Shown one piece after another: positions 17,926-26,734 of a stretch of 64,000 bases of DNA. The notes beneath the pieces were generated by a model. It searched no databases. It saw only the letters and a list, made by a program, of their open reading frames with translations, and was not told where the DNA came from. How positions within the stretch are numbered: position 1 is the stretch's first letter; every line of letters begins with the position of its first letter. A program made the position numbers and the translations under genes. The stretch comes from a virus: positions 307,676-371,675 of IMG/VR virus record IMGVR_UViG_3300035212_003113, one strand, 5' to 3'.

Positions 17926-19173
17926 TTGAAATACTTGGTTGATACTAACATCTTGCTGTCTTATCCTGAATTCGTTACGCAGCCATCCATTGAGGTAATT
18001 CTAACCTATAGCGTTATTTGCGAGCTAGATAAGAAAAAGTATGAGCCGGGTACTATTGGCCTTGCTAGCAGGCAGGTCAGCAAGTGGCTGGACCGCGCCA
18101 GGACCGAGGGCGACCTTGCTGCTGGAGTAGATACAGAGTACGGCAACAAAGCTTATGTCATAATGGATCAGGAGCTCGGCCTGCCAACTGACGATGCTCT
18201 GGTGGCTATCGGAAGCCAGCTGTGCGAGGCTGGTGCCGACTTTGTGCTGCTTAGCAATGATATAAATGTACGCATCAAGGCAGCTCTGTCGGGGGTAAAG
18301 ACGGCAGGCTGGGGTTCTGGTCTGGCCTCCAAGGTAGAGTATCAGGCGATCCGCGAGATCATGGTTTCGGATGACATAATTAATCTTTTTTATGCGAATG
18401 GTCGTCTGGACCCACTAGAGGGATGGGATATAGTAAAAAATAGCTATGTCATGTTGCGCTCAGAGATCCGCACGACTACCACTGCTATTGGCTTTTTCAA
18501 CGGCCAGGACATGCAGGTAATTACCGGCAAGAATGGCATGTTTGGGATCAAGCACAAGAACGTAGATCAGATGTGCGCTATCGACGCGCTGGGCCGCGAG
18601 AACGTCCCGCTGGTTACGCTTGTGGGTAAAGCAGGCAGCGGCAAGACGCTGCTTGCCATAGCTGCAGCTCTTGATGCAATGCTTGAAAAGCGCAGCGTAG
18701 AGAAGATCATGCTTGTTCGTCCACCTATTCCCATGGGCAAAGATATCGGCTACTTGCCGGGTTCCGAGGCCGAAAAAATGGCAGCCTGGGCTGGTCCACT
18801 TTACGACAACCTTGACGTCATGATGAAGGGCAAGGGCAAGAATCTCGAGATGTATATCGAGAGTGGCGCTATCGAAGTGGTTCCGCCAACCTTCATGCGC
18901 GGTCGTTCTCTTAACAAGACTTTCGTCATTCTTGATGAAGGCCAATCTCTAACCCGTCACGAGATGAAGACGATTGCAACCCGCATTGGCGAGGGCTCTA
19001 GGCTTGTTGTAACAGGAGACCTTGAGCAGATCGACAATCCGCGCGTAAGCGCAACAGACAACGGTCTTGCGGTATTGGTCGAAACCTTCAGAGGTACGCA
19101 GTGGGGCATCTGCCTCAACCTAGTCAAGGGCGAGCGCAGCGACTTCGCAGCTGCAGCAGCAGAATTGATGTGA
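17926..19173 (+). CDS. phoH: PhoH-family ATPase with N-terminal PIN domain
   Basis: The start is TTG after a CGGAGA site. Residues 1-120 form a PIN ribonuclease-like domain (YLVDTNILLSYPE, VICELDKKKYE, TDDALVAIG and LLSNDINVRIKA carry the acidic residues). The PhoH domain follows: Walker A VGKAGSGKTLLA (about 234-245), IMLVRPPIPMGKDIGYLPG, NKTFVILDEGQSL and RLVVTGDLEQID. PIN-PhoH proteins are nucleic-acid-dependent ATPases linked to RNA handling, and PhoH is common in phages. Its job here is unknown. Confidence 0.9.
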   Translation: MKYLVDTNILLSYPEFVTQPSIEVILTYSVICELDKKKYEPGTIGLASRQVSKWLDRARTEGDLAAGVDTEYGNKAYVIMDQELGLPTDDALVAIGSQLCEAGADFVLLSNDINVRIKAALSGVKTAGWGSGLASKVEYQAIREIMVSDDIINLFYANGRLDPLEGWDIVKNSYVMLRSEIRTTTTAIGFFNGQDMQVITGKNGMFGIKHKNVDQMCAIDALGRENVPLVTLVGKAGSGKTLLAIAAALDAMLEKRSVEKIMLVRPPIPMGKDIGYLPGSEAEKMAAWAGPLYDNLDVMMKGKGKNLEMYIESGAIEVVPPTFMRGRSLNKTFVILDEGQSLTRHEMKTIATRIGEGSRLVVTGDLEQIDNPRVSATDNGLAVLVETFRGTQWGICLNLVKGERSDFAAAAAELM

Positions 19174-19189
19174 AAGATTGAGCCTTTAA

Positions 19190-19621
19190 ATGAAGCTAGA
19201 TAGTTATGGGATATACTTCCTAGGCCAAGCAGCAATGCGAAGGATGCCCGTCTCTCATCTAATAGATTCATTTAAAGGCTCATCTTTGGGCTGGGATCGC
19301 GAGCAAGCTATTCGCCTTGAATGGCTAAAAAAGCAATATCCCGAGTACCACAAACTGGTGACGACAGGAGACATAGATGGTTCTATGTTATTCCTGTCTT
19401 CTTCCAATATAGAAGACAGTAGCATAAAAGAAGGTCAGCGCTGCGCTGTATGGGTAAATGGTCACAGAGCTGGCACTGCTGAATATCAGCAAGGACGGGA
19501 ATACAGCAAGATCATAGTGTCCTTGTTTGTCGATATGCGATGGGCAGAGGGAATTCTGGTTTCAGAATATCCGCAGTTTAAATCTAATCTTGGTAAGCTG
19601 ACCTGGGTCAGGCGGCACTGA
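19190..19621 (+). CDS. MKL-type small protein of unknown function
   Basis: The 143-residue protein begins MKLDSYGIYFLGQ, the shared small-gene N-terminus. No catalytic motif is visible. It is 16 nt after phoH and so is probably in the same transcript. Confidence 0.62.
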   Translation: MKLDSYGIYFLGQAAMRRMPVSHLIDSFKGSSLGWDREQAIRLEWLKKQYPEYHKLVTTGDIDGSMLFLSSSNIEDSSIKEGQRCAVWVNGHRAGTAEYQQGREYSKIIVSLFVDMRWAEGILVSEYPQFKSNLGKLTWVRRH

Positions 19622-19630
19622 AGGGCAAAA

Positions 19631-19987
19631 ATGAATATAGGGAATCTCTCAATCTCGCCCACCGGTCATGTGTTTTATGGCATAGAGCTAATTGGCACAG
19701 TGGTGCACTTTGACTTTCGTTGTGCTGGTCCAGTTCGCTCCGGTAATTTGTCAATTCGTCCGTGTGAGTGCAATCTGGAGCACTTGGCCCTGGCTACGCA
19801 TCTTGCGCACAATGGCATATCTCTATCGGTTGACATTTTCGCCGAGTTCTGGCCTAACTCATATGTTCGAGATGGTTACTGGTATTTCGAGGCATCGCCT
19901 GGCGACAGCATCCCGCTGAACATAGCTAGTCAGAAACCCCAGGAAGAGGAAGATGATTTTGACATCTGCTTAACAGGCGTTTACTGA
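19631..19987 (+). CDS. Small protein of unknown function
   Basis: The 118-residue protein starts MNIGNLSISPTGHVF and ends in an acidic tail (PQEEEDDFDICLTG). It is 9 nt after the previous gene, and its end overlaps the end of the reverse-strand amidase by 7 nt. No family is recognised. Confidence 0.6.
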   Translation: MNIGNLSISPTGHVFYGIELIGTVVHFDFRCAGPVRSGNLSIRPCECNLEHLALATHLAHNGISLSVDIFAEFWPNSYVRDGYWYFEASPGDSIPLNIASQKPQEEEDDFDICLTGVY

Positions 19988-20685
19988 AGCCGGCTCCAAT
20001 CGAAGTTCGGGGCTAGATCCAGTTTCTCGCGTCGAAAGTTCACATGAGACACGACGCCCGCTGCGCCAGCGAGCACCTTTCCCGGCACGGTCTCGAAGCG
20101 CACGCTTTCTGGCAACAGTGTATTGGGTATAGAATACTTGCCACTCAGATCAGCAACGAGGCGCTTCAGGGTGCTGTACTGCTCTGTAGTATAGCTGGCA
20201 AAGTACTCATATCCACGATAGGAGACTGCAGCATATGCCTCTGTTGTGCTAGTACTGCAATAATCTTTCCCGTATATGTCGACCAAGCGGTCGCCGTTCT
20301 TTTTAAGAGGCCCAATGTTACTTATCTCTATGCCAATGCTGGAGAAGGACGCCTCACTATTGCGGTAGCCTTCGCCAATTCCCAGGTGATAAGCCGAGTA
20401 ATCAGGATGGAAAAGCTGATATGCAGTGCCATCGCGTGCAAGCACAAATGCAGTGCTAACCGTATTTTCAGTTAAGGTTGCAATGTCTCCGGTCAGTACG
20501 CCGCATGTGTTGTGACAAACAATAAACTTTTTCTTCAGCTTTTTATCCAGGTAGTGAGTGGTTTTTGGAGCCTGTAGCCCGATCACATATGGAAATACTC
20601 CTTCCACCTGTTTAAACTTTTTGCCGCCAGCAATAAGAGTTTGCTTGAAACCACTTTCTATTCCTGGAATTTTGCCGTATCTCAT
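19981..20685 (-). CDS. N-acetylmuramoyl-L-alanine amidase, probable endolysin
   Basis: The 234-residue protein has the amidase_2 layout: FIVCHNTCG (His 58, a likely zinc ligand), DGTAYQLFHPDYSAYHLG, SIGIEISNIGPL, and near the end VSHVNFRREKLDLAPNFDW, with the second His and a downstream acidic residue. It should cut the amide bond between muramic acid and the peptide stem at the end of infection. No signal peptide or membrane segment is visible. It is the only reverse gene in this part and is convergent with the preceding gene. Confidence 0.85.
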   Translation of the reverse strand: MRYGKIPGIESGFKQTLIAGGKKFKQVEGVFPYVIGLQAPKTTHYLDKKLKKKFIVCHNTCGVLTGDIATLTENTVSTAFVLARDGTAYQLFHPDYSAYHLGIGEGYRNSEASFSSIGIEISNIGPLKKNGDRLVDIYGKDYCSTSTTEAYAAVSYRGYEYFASYTTEQYSTLKRLVADLSGKYSIPNTLLPESVRFETVPGKVLAGAAGVVSHVNFRREKLDLAPNFDWSRLQ

Positions 20686-20752
20686 GTTTATGGGCTATCA
20701 AATTAGTACACTTAATGTATGTTGCATCAAGATGTCGCAGTCCACGGATTAC

Positions 20753-20781
20753 TTGACGTCTTCGCAAAATTCCGTTGTACA
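20753..20781 (+). promoter_or_regulatory. Candidate sigma70-like promoter
   Basis: TTGACG (20753-20758) and TGTACA (20776-20781) are 17 bp apart in the divergent gap between the amidase and HNH genes. The -10 match is modest, so this is tentative. Confidence 0.3.
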
Positions 20782-20828
20782 TCGCTGCTAGTGAGCCGCA
20801 ATGCGCGGCCAGAAGTAACGGAATGCAA

Positions 20829-21323
20829 ATGATCGAGAGAGTATTACTCCTTACGCAGTCTTACCAGCCGATCTCGGCAGTATCCTGGCGCAAGTGCGCA
20901 GACCTTGTTATCTTCAGGGAAAAAGCCGAGGTAGTTGCGTATTATGCTGATGGCAAGCCTGCAGCAATCCGTCTACTGGTGCGAACGCCAGATCCACATC
21001 GCTGGTTACGTAAGGCCGAGAACACCCGATATGTAAAGAGCAATGTATTTATGCGCGATGATTTCACATGCGTGTATTGCGGCTACCGCTCTGCTACTGG
21101 AAAAAATCTAACGATTGACCATGTGATTCCACGAAGTCGCGGTGGTGGGTCTACCTATAAGAACTGCGTCACTGCCTGCAAGACCTGTAACAACTTCAAG
21201 GATTGCTATACTCCGGAAGAAGCCGGCATGAAAATGCTGTACCAAACAAGGTGCCATAACGTGGAGTCGCTGTACTTCATAAGAGAAGTTCCTGAAGAGT
21301 GGAAGGTGTTTCTAGGCATATAG
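20829..21323 (+). CDS. HNH endonuclease
   Basis: I chose the ATG at 20829, 6 nt after AACGGA; an in-frame ATG sits at 20823. The protein (about 164 residues) starts MIERVLLLTQSYQPISAVSW, typical of the standalone HNH family, and carries CVYCGYRS, the HNH core LTIDHVIPRSRGG, and CKTCNNFKD. The paired CxxC motifs bind zinc and the His is the catalytic base. It may be a homing or DNA-processing nuclease. It lies alone between the divergent amidase and the next transcription unit. Confidence 0.85.
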   Translation: MIERVLLLTQSYQPISAVSWRKCADLVIFREKAEVVAYYADGKPAAIRLLVRTPDPHRWLRKAENTRYVKSNVFMRDDFTCVYCGYRSATGKNLTIDHVIPRSRGGGSTYKNCVTACKTCNNFKDCYTPEEAGMKMLYQTRCHNVESLYFIREVPEEWKVFLGI

Positions 21324-21341
21324 TGCTTTGCTTGTAAGAGT

Positions 21342-21360
21342 ACATCGGAGGTTCCGATGT
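21342..21360 (+). promoter_or_regulatory. Hairpin enclosing a ribosome site and start codon
   Basis: ACATCGGA (21342-21349), loop GGT and TCCGATGT (21353-21360) form a perfect 8-bp hairpin. It contains the GGAGG site and the ATG at 21357, so translation of the next gene could be blocked until the stem is opened. Confidence 0.55.
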
Positions 21361-21581
21361 TTGACAAGAGCATTCAGACCGGTGATGGCGGGCTGCTAAA
21401 GATTAGTACAAGACTGGTTGGAGCAGAGGAGCGTGTATTGCTAACTCTTTCCGGCAAGTCAGGTGTATACGTTGTTGACGCAAATACGCTCTTAACAGAA
21501 GGCGCAGTTCGCGAGATAGTTGATGCTTTAAATGATGCCCTATTGTCACGCCGGCTCTCGCCCCCAGCGGAGAAAAAGTAA
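21357..21581 (+). CDS. Small protein of unknown function
   Basis: The 74-residue protein has a GGAGG site inside a start-codon hairpin. It has beta strands (ERVLLTLSGKSGVYVV) followed by a helix (VREIVDALNDALLS). Its stop TAA shares an A with the ATG of the FAD-enzyme gene, so the two are translationally coupled. Confidence 0.65.
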   Translation: MFDKSIQTGDGGLLKISTRLVGAEERVLLTLSGKSGVYVVDANTLLTEGAVREIVDALNDALLSRRLSPPAEKK

Positions 21582-22882
21582 TGGATATAGTTTACGATGT
21601 GATAATCATTGGCGGCGGTGCCGCAGGTGTGCTTGCAGCAGTGGAGCTAGCAAGCTCTACGAATCTAACAGTTGCTCTGCTGGAAAAAGCACGACGCCTG
21701 AATGATGCTCGAAATATCGGCTATTGCTGGCTTGGTGCGTCGGCACGCAGCAGTGCTCGTTTATTCAAGGATCCAGCAGTTGGCGGCTCAGGCTTTTCGT
21801 CAGAGGAGTGGACTCAGTTCGCCGAGCACATGCGCCACTATTATGGCTCGCCCCTTAAATTCAAGAAGCCAAAGCTTGGCAAGCGTACTCAAAAAGAAAT
21901 AGAGGACAATGGCTTTGCTGTTGCCGGCCATGAGATGTGCACTCTATCAGAGGAGCAGTTCATCCGCTGTGCGGATCGCATGCACATGGTTCTCAAGAGG
22001 AATATAAACATAATTCACAAGTGCGACATTGCATCAATTACAAAGGTGCCAGCGGGTCAAGACCTCCCCGAGCATTTCCTTATAGAGACGGATGATTTCC
22101 CATACCGCGCCAAGCAGGTACTGCTATCGACCGGTCGCTCGTCGCAGCAGTGGTGGGAGGACCTCCCTAAGAACTTCTCTGTTCCATTCTCGGCTGACTC
22201 ATTCAACATCGGCTTGCGCGTCGAGATCCCAACGCATCACATCGATTCGGCACTGACAAAAGACTTTGAGCACAAGCTATACTGGGATAAGTGGCGTACA
22301 TCAATGCCGATTCGTCGCATGAATGTAGAGACCGAAGAGGTCGGGCAGCTCAAGATATCCAATTCACGGCAGTGTCACAACGGCAAGAAGACGTACAGCA
22401 GCCTTTCGATCTCATGTGATCATGCCTCAGGTTCTGCGGCTCAGTCACAGCAGCGTCTAGTGGCGCTTAGCAACGTACTAAGCGACTTCCAGTTGAGCAG
22501 AGAGCCTGCCTCAAAACTGGTTTCTGGCGACTCTGTACTAAGTCCTATTCCAGAATATTCTGCATTTGCTCTTGCCCTAAAAGATCTTGCGCGTATTATA
22601 CCCAATATAATAGAGCGTGGCATGATATTCAGCCCTGAGGCAAATCTAAATGTTCGGAAGTACGCTCTATCCCCCGATGGTCATAGTCCGACGTCTGGGT
22701 TTTATATGATGGGAGATATAACAGGTCATCAAACTAGTTTTGTTCAGGCGGCAATAAGCGGACTTCGCACAGCGAATGGAATTATTGCACAGACGTCGAA
22801 GAACAAACTCAAGAAGAAAGAGGAGTTAGATTATGCAACTATCGAATCAGCCAGCAGAAAAAAAGCTAAGAAAGAAGATTAA
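21581..22882 (+). CDS. FAD-dependent oxidoreductase
   Basis: The 433-residue protein begins YDVIIIGGGAAGVLAAVEL, a clear GxGxxG dinucleotide-binding fold, with the acidic end of strand 2 at ALLEKARR. A second FAD-contact region near the C-terminus reads GFYMMGDITGHQTSFVQAA. It resembles uncharacterised FAD-dependent dehydrogenases rather than thioredoxin reductase, as no CxxC is seen. Its neighbours are co-chaperonin and ribonucleotide reductase genes, so a redox role near nucleotide synthesis is possible. The last 50 nt overlap the next gene. Confidence 0.78.
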   Translation: MDIVYDVIIIGGGAAGVLAAVELASSTNLTVALLEKARRLNDARNIGYCWLGASARSSARLFKDPAVGGSGFSSEEWTQFAEHMRHYYGSPLKFKKPKLGKRTQKEIEDNGFAVAGHEMCTLSEEQFIRCADRMHMVLKRNINIIHKCDIASITKVPAGQDLPEHFLIETDDFPYRAKQVLLSTGRSSQQWWEDLPKNFSVPFSADSFNIGLRVEIPTHHIDSALTKDFEHKLYWDKWRTSMPIRRMNVETEEVGQLKISNSRQCHNGKKTYSSLSISCDHASGSAAQSQQRLVALSNVLSDFQLSREPASKLVSGDSVLSPIPEYSAFALALKDLARIIPNIIERGMIFSPEANLNVRKYALSPDGHSPTSGFYMMGDITGHQTSFVQAAISGLRTANGIIAQTSKNKLKKKEELDYATIESASRKKAKKED

Positions 22883-23222
22883 GCCATTGTTTGATCGCGT
22901 ACTGCTGGAGCCACTGCTGCAGAAGCAGGCCGGCAAGATTCTTGTTCATGATGACCTAGCTAAGCAGTCCCTGTCGCTTGCGCGTGTAGTTGCGTGCGGG
23001 CCAGGCAAGCTGCGTGCTGATACCAATGACTATCTCGTATGCCAACTGCAGCCAGGTGATCTTGTCTATATCAACCCAATGCTCGGTAACCGCGTTCGTT
23101 GTCCGTCGGATATGGAGTTCGTGGTAGAGGGAGCAGCAGAGAACGGTGGCGACCTCCTCCTTGAGGGTGGCAAGGACTATCATCTCCAGACTGAAGATTC
23201 CATCTATATGCGAATCGTTTGA
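22833..23222 (+). CDS. GroES-like co-chaperonin
   Basis: The 129-residue protein has the GroES fold markers: PLFDRVLLEPLLQ (about 14-26), GKILVHDDLAKQ, RVVACGPGKLR and LQPGDLVYINPM. It lacks the exact GroES mobile loop but has a loop of similar size. T4 gp31 and related phage proteins replace host GroES so that GroEL can fold the capsid protein; the same role is likely here. No GroEL is seen in the window, so it would need host GroEL. Confidence 0.8.
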   Translation: MQLSNQPAEKKLRKKIKPLFDRVLLEPLLQKQAGKILVHDDLAKQSLSLARVVACGPGKLRADTNDYLVCQLQPGDLVYINPMLGNRVRCPSDMEFVVEGAAENGGDLLLEGGKDYHLQTEDSIYMRIV

Positions 23223-23237
23223 AGGGCGGTTACTAGA

Positions 23238-23528
23238 GTGAACGACAACGATAATGTTTTTGAAGAGTCAGAGTTTGTAAAGGTAGTCCCAACTGATGAG
23301 GACTTTGATTCCGGCCTAGAGGGGCGCAATGGGCCAATGTACCATGTGCGCTTTTGTAAGACGGATGTCAAGGTGCTAATTGACACAAAGATTGTCGCGG
23401 AAGTCGATTACGGCGACCTGCTCCCTGGCTTTGATCGTTCAGACTACAAAGTAGTGATGACAATGGTCAAGGATATTAAGGAGATGTCGCTTGATGCCTG
23501 GCTGAAGAAGTACAAAACTGTAAAGTGA
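23238..23528 (+). CDS. Small acidic protein of unknown function
   Basis: The start is GTG. The 96-residue protein is acidic in its first third (NDNDNVFEESEFVKVVPTDE) and ends in a Lys-rich helix (LDAWLKKYKTVK). It follows the co-chaperonin by 15 nt and is probably co-transcribed. No family is recognised. Confidence 0.6.
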   Translation: MNDNDNVFEESEFVKVVPTDEDFDSGLEGRNGPMYHVRFCKTDVKVLIDTKIVAEVDYGDLLPGFDRSDYKVVMTMVKDIKEMSLDAWLKKYKTVK

Positions 23529-23531
23529 AGA

Positions 23532-23753
23532 ATGACAAGAAAAGAGAAGAAAGACTATCGCAGCCAACCTCCAACGCAGCTATATATAGTATGGGTTGAT
23601 GGCAAGTGGCGCTTCTATAAAAACTCTGCACAGGCATCGCGGCGCTTTATCGAGGCCGCAGATGCAGACAGTAGAGCGCAGCTGATCCGATACGAAGCAG
23701 TAGAAATTGTTGGCGAAGCCAATATTGATAGACAAATAAAAGCATCGCAGTAG
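23532..23753 (+). CDS. Small basic protein of unknown function
   Basis: The 73-residue protein starts MTRKEKKDYRSQPPTQLYIV and contains WVDGKWRFYKNSAQASRRF. It is basic and compact and could bind nucleic acid. It lies 3 nt after the previous gene. Confidence 0.6.
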   Translation: MTRKEKKDYRSQPPTQLYIVWVDGKWRFYKNSAQASRRFIEAADADSRAQLIRYEAVEIVGEANIDRQIKASQ

Positions 23754-23778
23754 AATTTCGTTATATAGTGTTATAGAG

Positions 23779-23812
23779 AATGGGCCGCACCAGCTGCCCA
23801 TTTTCGCTTTCT
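23779..23812 (+). terminator. Probable terminator
   Basis: AATGGGC (23779-23785) pairs with GCCCATT (23796-23802), followed by TTCGCTTTC. It closes the unit that starts at 21357. Confidence 0.65.
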
Positions 23813-23936
23813 ATAGCGGTTTTTTTACCGATCAATAAGCATAGCGAACTTTACCCTTTCTTCGGTGACGACGTCGGCAGACGTAGTCTGGTAGATAAGC
23901 CCAGCGCCATATAGGTTGATGATTAGTGAGGATTAT

Positions 23937-24917
23937 ATGACAGACTCGCCTCGTTTAATGACAAAAACAGAGAGCTTTGTGGTGGAGTATCCACAGGCCG
24001 TAGACTTTGCAAACAAGCAACTTAAGATATTTTGGCTGCCGGATGAGATCAAGGTAGAGAAGGATGTGCAGGATATCCTGGTTAATATGACGCCTGCAGA
24101 AAAGCATGGCGTAATTACGACCTTACGCCTGTTTACGCTTTATGAGCTAAAGGCCGGAGCAGAGTACTGGGGCGGTCGTTTTATGCGTCTGTTTCCTCGA
24201 CCTGAACTAATGCGCATGGCAAGCGCATTCAGTATGTTTGAGCTGGCAGTGCACAAGCCATTCTATAACAAGATCAATGAGCTACTGCATCTAAATACAG
24301 ATGAGTTTTATCTGTCTTACGCAGCAGACCCTGTGCTCGCAGAGCGCATGGCGTTCATCGATCAGATTGTCAGTGGAGATGATCCGCTGCTATCGCTGGC
24401 CGGCTTTTCAATGGTAGAAGGAGCTGTGCTTTATAGCTCTTTTGCGTTCCTAAAGCATTTCCAGTCAAAGGGCAAGAACAAGCTCAACAACGTAGTACGC
24501 GGCATTAACTTTAGTGTTCGCGATGAGAACCTGCATAGCATGGGCGGCGCCTGGGCATTTAAGCAGCTGCTGGAGGAGATGGCTCCTGATCAGGGCGCAC
24601 TCAAGGAGCTCGAGAGCAAGATATTTGCTATCGCTAATACCCTGTGTGAGCACGAGCATCGCATCGTAGAGATGATTTTTGAAAAAGGCGACATAGAGGG
24701 CATTTCAAAAGAACAGATGCAGATCTTTGTCAAGAGCCGTGTAAACGTGTGCCTGTCGCAACTGGGCTTTGCACCGCTCTTCAAGGTAGATCCAGAAGAA
24801 GATCGTGTGTCTGCTTGGTTCTACCGCGGTATAAATAACTACGGCTACAATGATTTTTTTGCCGGGGCGGGTAAAGAGTATAACCGCAACTGGGATGAGT
24901 TCGGATTTACTTGGTGA
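23937..24917 (+). CDS. nrdB: Ribonucleotide reductase class I, beta (small) subunit
   Basis: I chose the ATG at 23937 because GAGGA lies just upstream; TTG and ATG codons in frame occur at 23916 and 23919. The protein (about 326 residues) houses the metal site and radical: MFELAVHKPFY, GFSMVEGAVLYSSF and NFSVRDENLHSMGG. The Tyr 4 residues after the first His matches the radical Tyr of class Ia. The first Glu is 4 residues before that His; classic R2 proteins have 3. The enzyme makes dNTPs for phage DNA synthesis with NrdA, which follows by 8 nt. Confidence 0.92.
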   Translation: MTDSPRLMTKTESFVVEYPQAVDFANKQLKIFWLPDEIKVEKDVQDILVNMTPAEKHGVITTLRLFTLYELKAGAEYWGGRFMRLFPRPELMRMASAFSMFELAVHKPFYNKINELLHLNTDEFYLSYAADPVLAERMAFIDQIVSGDDPLLSLAGFSMVEGAVLYSSFAFLKHFQSKGKNKLNNVVRGINFSVRDENLHSMGGAWAFKQLLEEMAPDQGALKELESKIFAIANTLCEHEHRIVEMIFEKGDIEGISKEQMQIFVKSRVNVCLSQLGFAPLFKVDPEEDRVSAWFYRGINNYGYNDFFAGAGKEYNRNWDEFGFTW

Positions 24918-24925
24918 GGCATATT

Positions 24926-26620
24926 ATGGATCTTTATGAAAAACTATCTACTGAGCGCAAAGAGCTACAGGCCCAGGGCCTGATACCTGAATGGTACAGC
25001 ACTGCCGGATGGCAGATGTTCAAGGAGCGCTATCTTAGTGGCACAGATCGCGCAGTACGCGGTCAGTTCGAGCGCATTGCGGCAACGGCCGCTCGTCATT
25101 TGCGCAGCATTGGCAAAGAGGAAGAGGCTCGGGAGAAGTTCTTCCAGATGCTTTGGGACGGATGGCTAAGCCCTAGCACTCCAGTCCTGTCTAACATGGG
25201 CACAAACAAGGGCATGCCCATCAGCTGCAGTGGCACATACGTAGGCGACGAGATCGACCAATTTTATGGAGTACGGCACGAGACTGCCATGCTTACCAAG
25301 AATGGCTTCGGTACTGCAGCCTATCTCGGCGACATTCGTCCTCGCGGTAGCAAGATTAGCCGGGGCGGCAAGGCGTCCGGAGTTCTGCCTGTTTTCAAGG
25401 GCTTTGTACAGGATTCGCGAGACGTAAGCCAGGGCACCCGTCGTGGCGCATGGGCAGGGTACCTGCCAATTGATCATGGCGACTTTGACGAGCTTGCTGA
25501 CTATGTAATGGCAGAAGTCGATGACTGCAACGTTGGCTGGAATGTTAGCGATGCCTTTATCGCAAAGCTCGATGCTGGCGACCCAGAGGCTGTGCGACGC
25601 TACCAGAAAGCCATGAAGATGAAGATGGTAACCGGTCGCGGATACTTCTTCTTTCCAGACAAGGCAAATAAAAAGCGTCCCAAGATGTATGTCGAGCGCG
25701 GTCTTGATGTCAAGGCACCGCAGCTGTGCAACGAGATCATGCTTCATTCGAGCAAGGAATTCACGTATACCTGTGTACTGTCAAATATGAACCTCGCTCA
25801 CTATGATGCGTGGAAAGACACAGATGCAGTATTCTGGGCTACAGTATTCTTGGACTGCGTTATTTCCGAGTTCCTCGAGAAAGCAGAGAGCGAGCCAATG
25901 CTTGGCAAGGCTGTTCGTTTTACGAAGGCCGGTCGTGCTCTTGGCCTGGGCGTTTGCGGCTTCCATTCATATCTTCAGGAAAAGCGCTTGGCGTACGAGA
26001 GTCTTGATGCACACTTCAAGAACATGGAAATCTTTAAGCATCTGCATGATGAGTCCAAGCGCGCTTCGGCGTGGCTGGCGCAGCAGCTCGGCGAGCCTGA
26101 GTGGTGTGTAGGACATGGTGTGAGAAATACCCACAATATCGCACTTCCTCCCACCAAGTCAACGGCGCTACTTATGGGCGGCGTTTCAGAGGGAATCTCT
26201 CCTGATCCTGCCATGACATATACCCAGACTTCTGCTGCAGGCGAAGTGGACCGAATCGTAGTTCCTCTACTGAAGCTCATGAAGGAGCGCGGAGTGTATA
26301 CGGATGCTGTGATCAATGACCTTGTTGATCATCAAGGTTCCGTTCAGCATGTAGCTTGGCTAACTGATGACGAGAAGGCCGTCTTTAAGACTGCGTTTGA
26401 AATCAATCAAAAGACTGTGCTGCGCATGGCTGCTGCCCGTGCTAAGCATATCGACCAATGGCAAAGTCTTAATCTTTTCTTTGCTGCAGACGAGGATCCT
26501 GCGTGGATTTCGGAATGCCACAAGGTAGCTTTCCATGACCCCGACATCCTTGGGCTGTACTATATCTATACCCAGGCTGGAGTTCAGGCCAGCAAGGGCG
26601 AGTGCGAGGCCTGCCAGTAA
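24926..26620 (+). CDS. nrdA: Ribonucleotide reductase class I, alpha (large) subunit
   Basis: I chose the ATG at 24926 after a GTGAGG site. The protein (564 residues) is shorter than E. coli NrdA (761) and appears to lack the N-terminal ATP-cone. Catalytic features are SCSGTYV (first redox Cys), APQLCNEI (thiyl Cys and Glu), TCVLSNMNL (second redox Cys), LYYIYTQAG (the Tyr pair) and a C-terminal CEACQ. The usual Asn of the N-L-C-x-E motif is Gln here. Missing the cone suggests loss of dATP feedback control. Confidence 0.92.
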   Translation: MDLYEKLSTERKELQAQGLIPEWYSTAGWQMFKERYLSGTDRAVRGQFERIAATAARHLRSIGKEEEAREKFFQMLWDGWLSPSTPVLSNMGTNKGMPISCSGTYVGDEIDQFYGVRHETAMLTKNGFGTAAYLGDIRPRGSKISRGGKASGVLPVFKGFVQDSRDVSQGTRRGAWAGYLPIDHGDFDELADYVMAEVDDCNVGWNVSDAFIAKLDAGDPEAVRRYQKAMKMKMVTGRGYFFFPDKANKKRPKMYVERGLDVKAPQLCNEIMLHSSKEFTYTCVLSNMNLAHYDAWKDTDAVFWATVFLDCVISEFLEKAESEPMLGKAVRFTKAGRALGLGVCGFHSYLQEKRLAYESLDAHFKNMEIFKHLHDESKRASAWLAQQLGEPEWCVGHGVRNTHNIALPPTKSTALLMGGVSEGISPDPAMTYTQTSAAGEVDRIVVPLLKLMKERGVYTDAVINDLVDHQGSVQHVAWLTDDEKAVFKTAFEINQKTVLRMAAARAKHIDQWQSLNLFFAADEDPAWISECHKVAFHDPDILGLYYIYTQAGVQASKGECEACQ

Positions 26621-26665
26621 TTAAAATGTATAATGGTAGGCCACTGCCCGCGGCTGTGGTCGGAG

Positions 26666-26702
26666 CAAGCCGGGACTTGGTTCTCGGCTTGTTTCTTTTT
26701 TA
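26666..26702 (+). terminator. Rho-independent terminator after nrdA
   Basis: CAAGCCGGGA (26666-26675) pairs with TCTCGGCTTG (26682-26691) with one G-U pair, followed by TTTCTTTTTT. Confidence 0.85.
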
Positions 26703-26734
26703 TATTACTTAGCCCTCAGTTCTATGAGGTGTCT

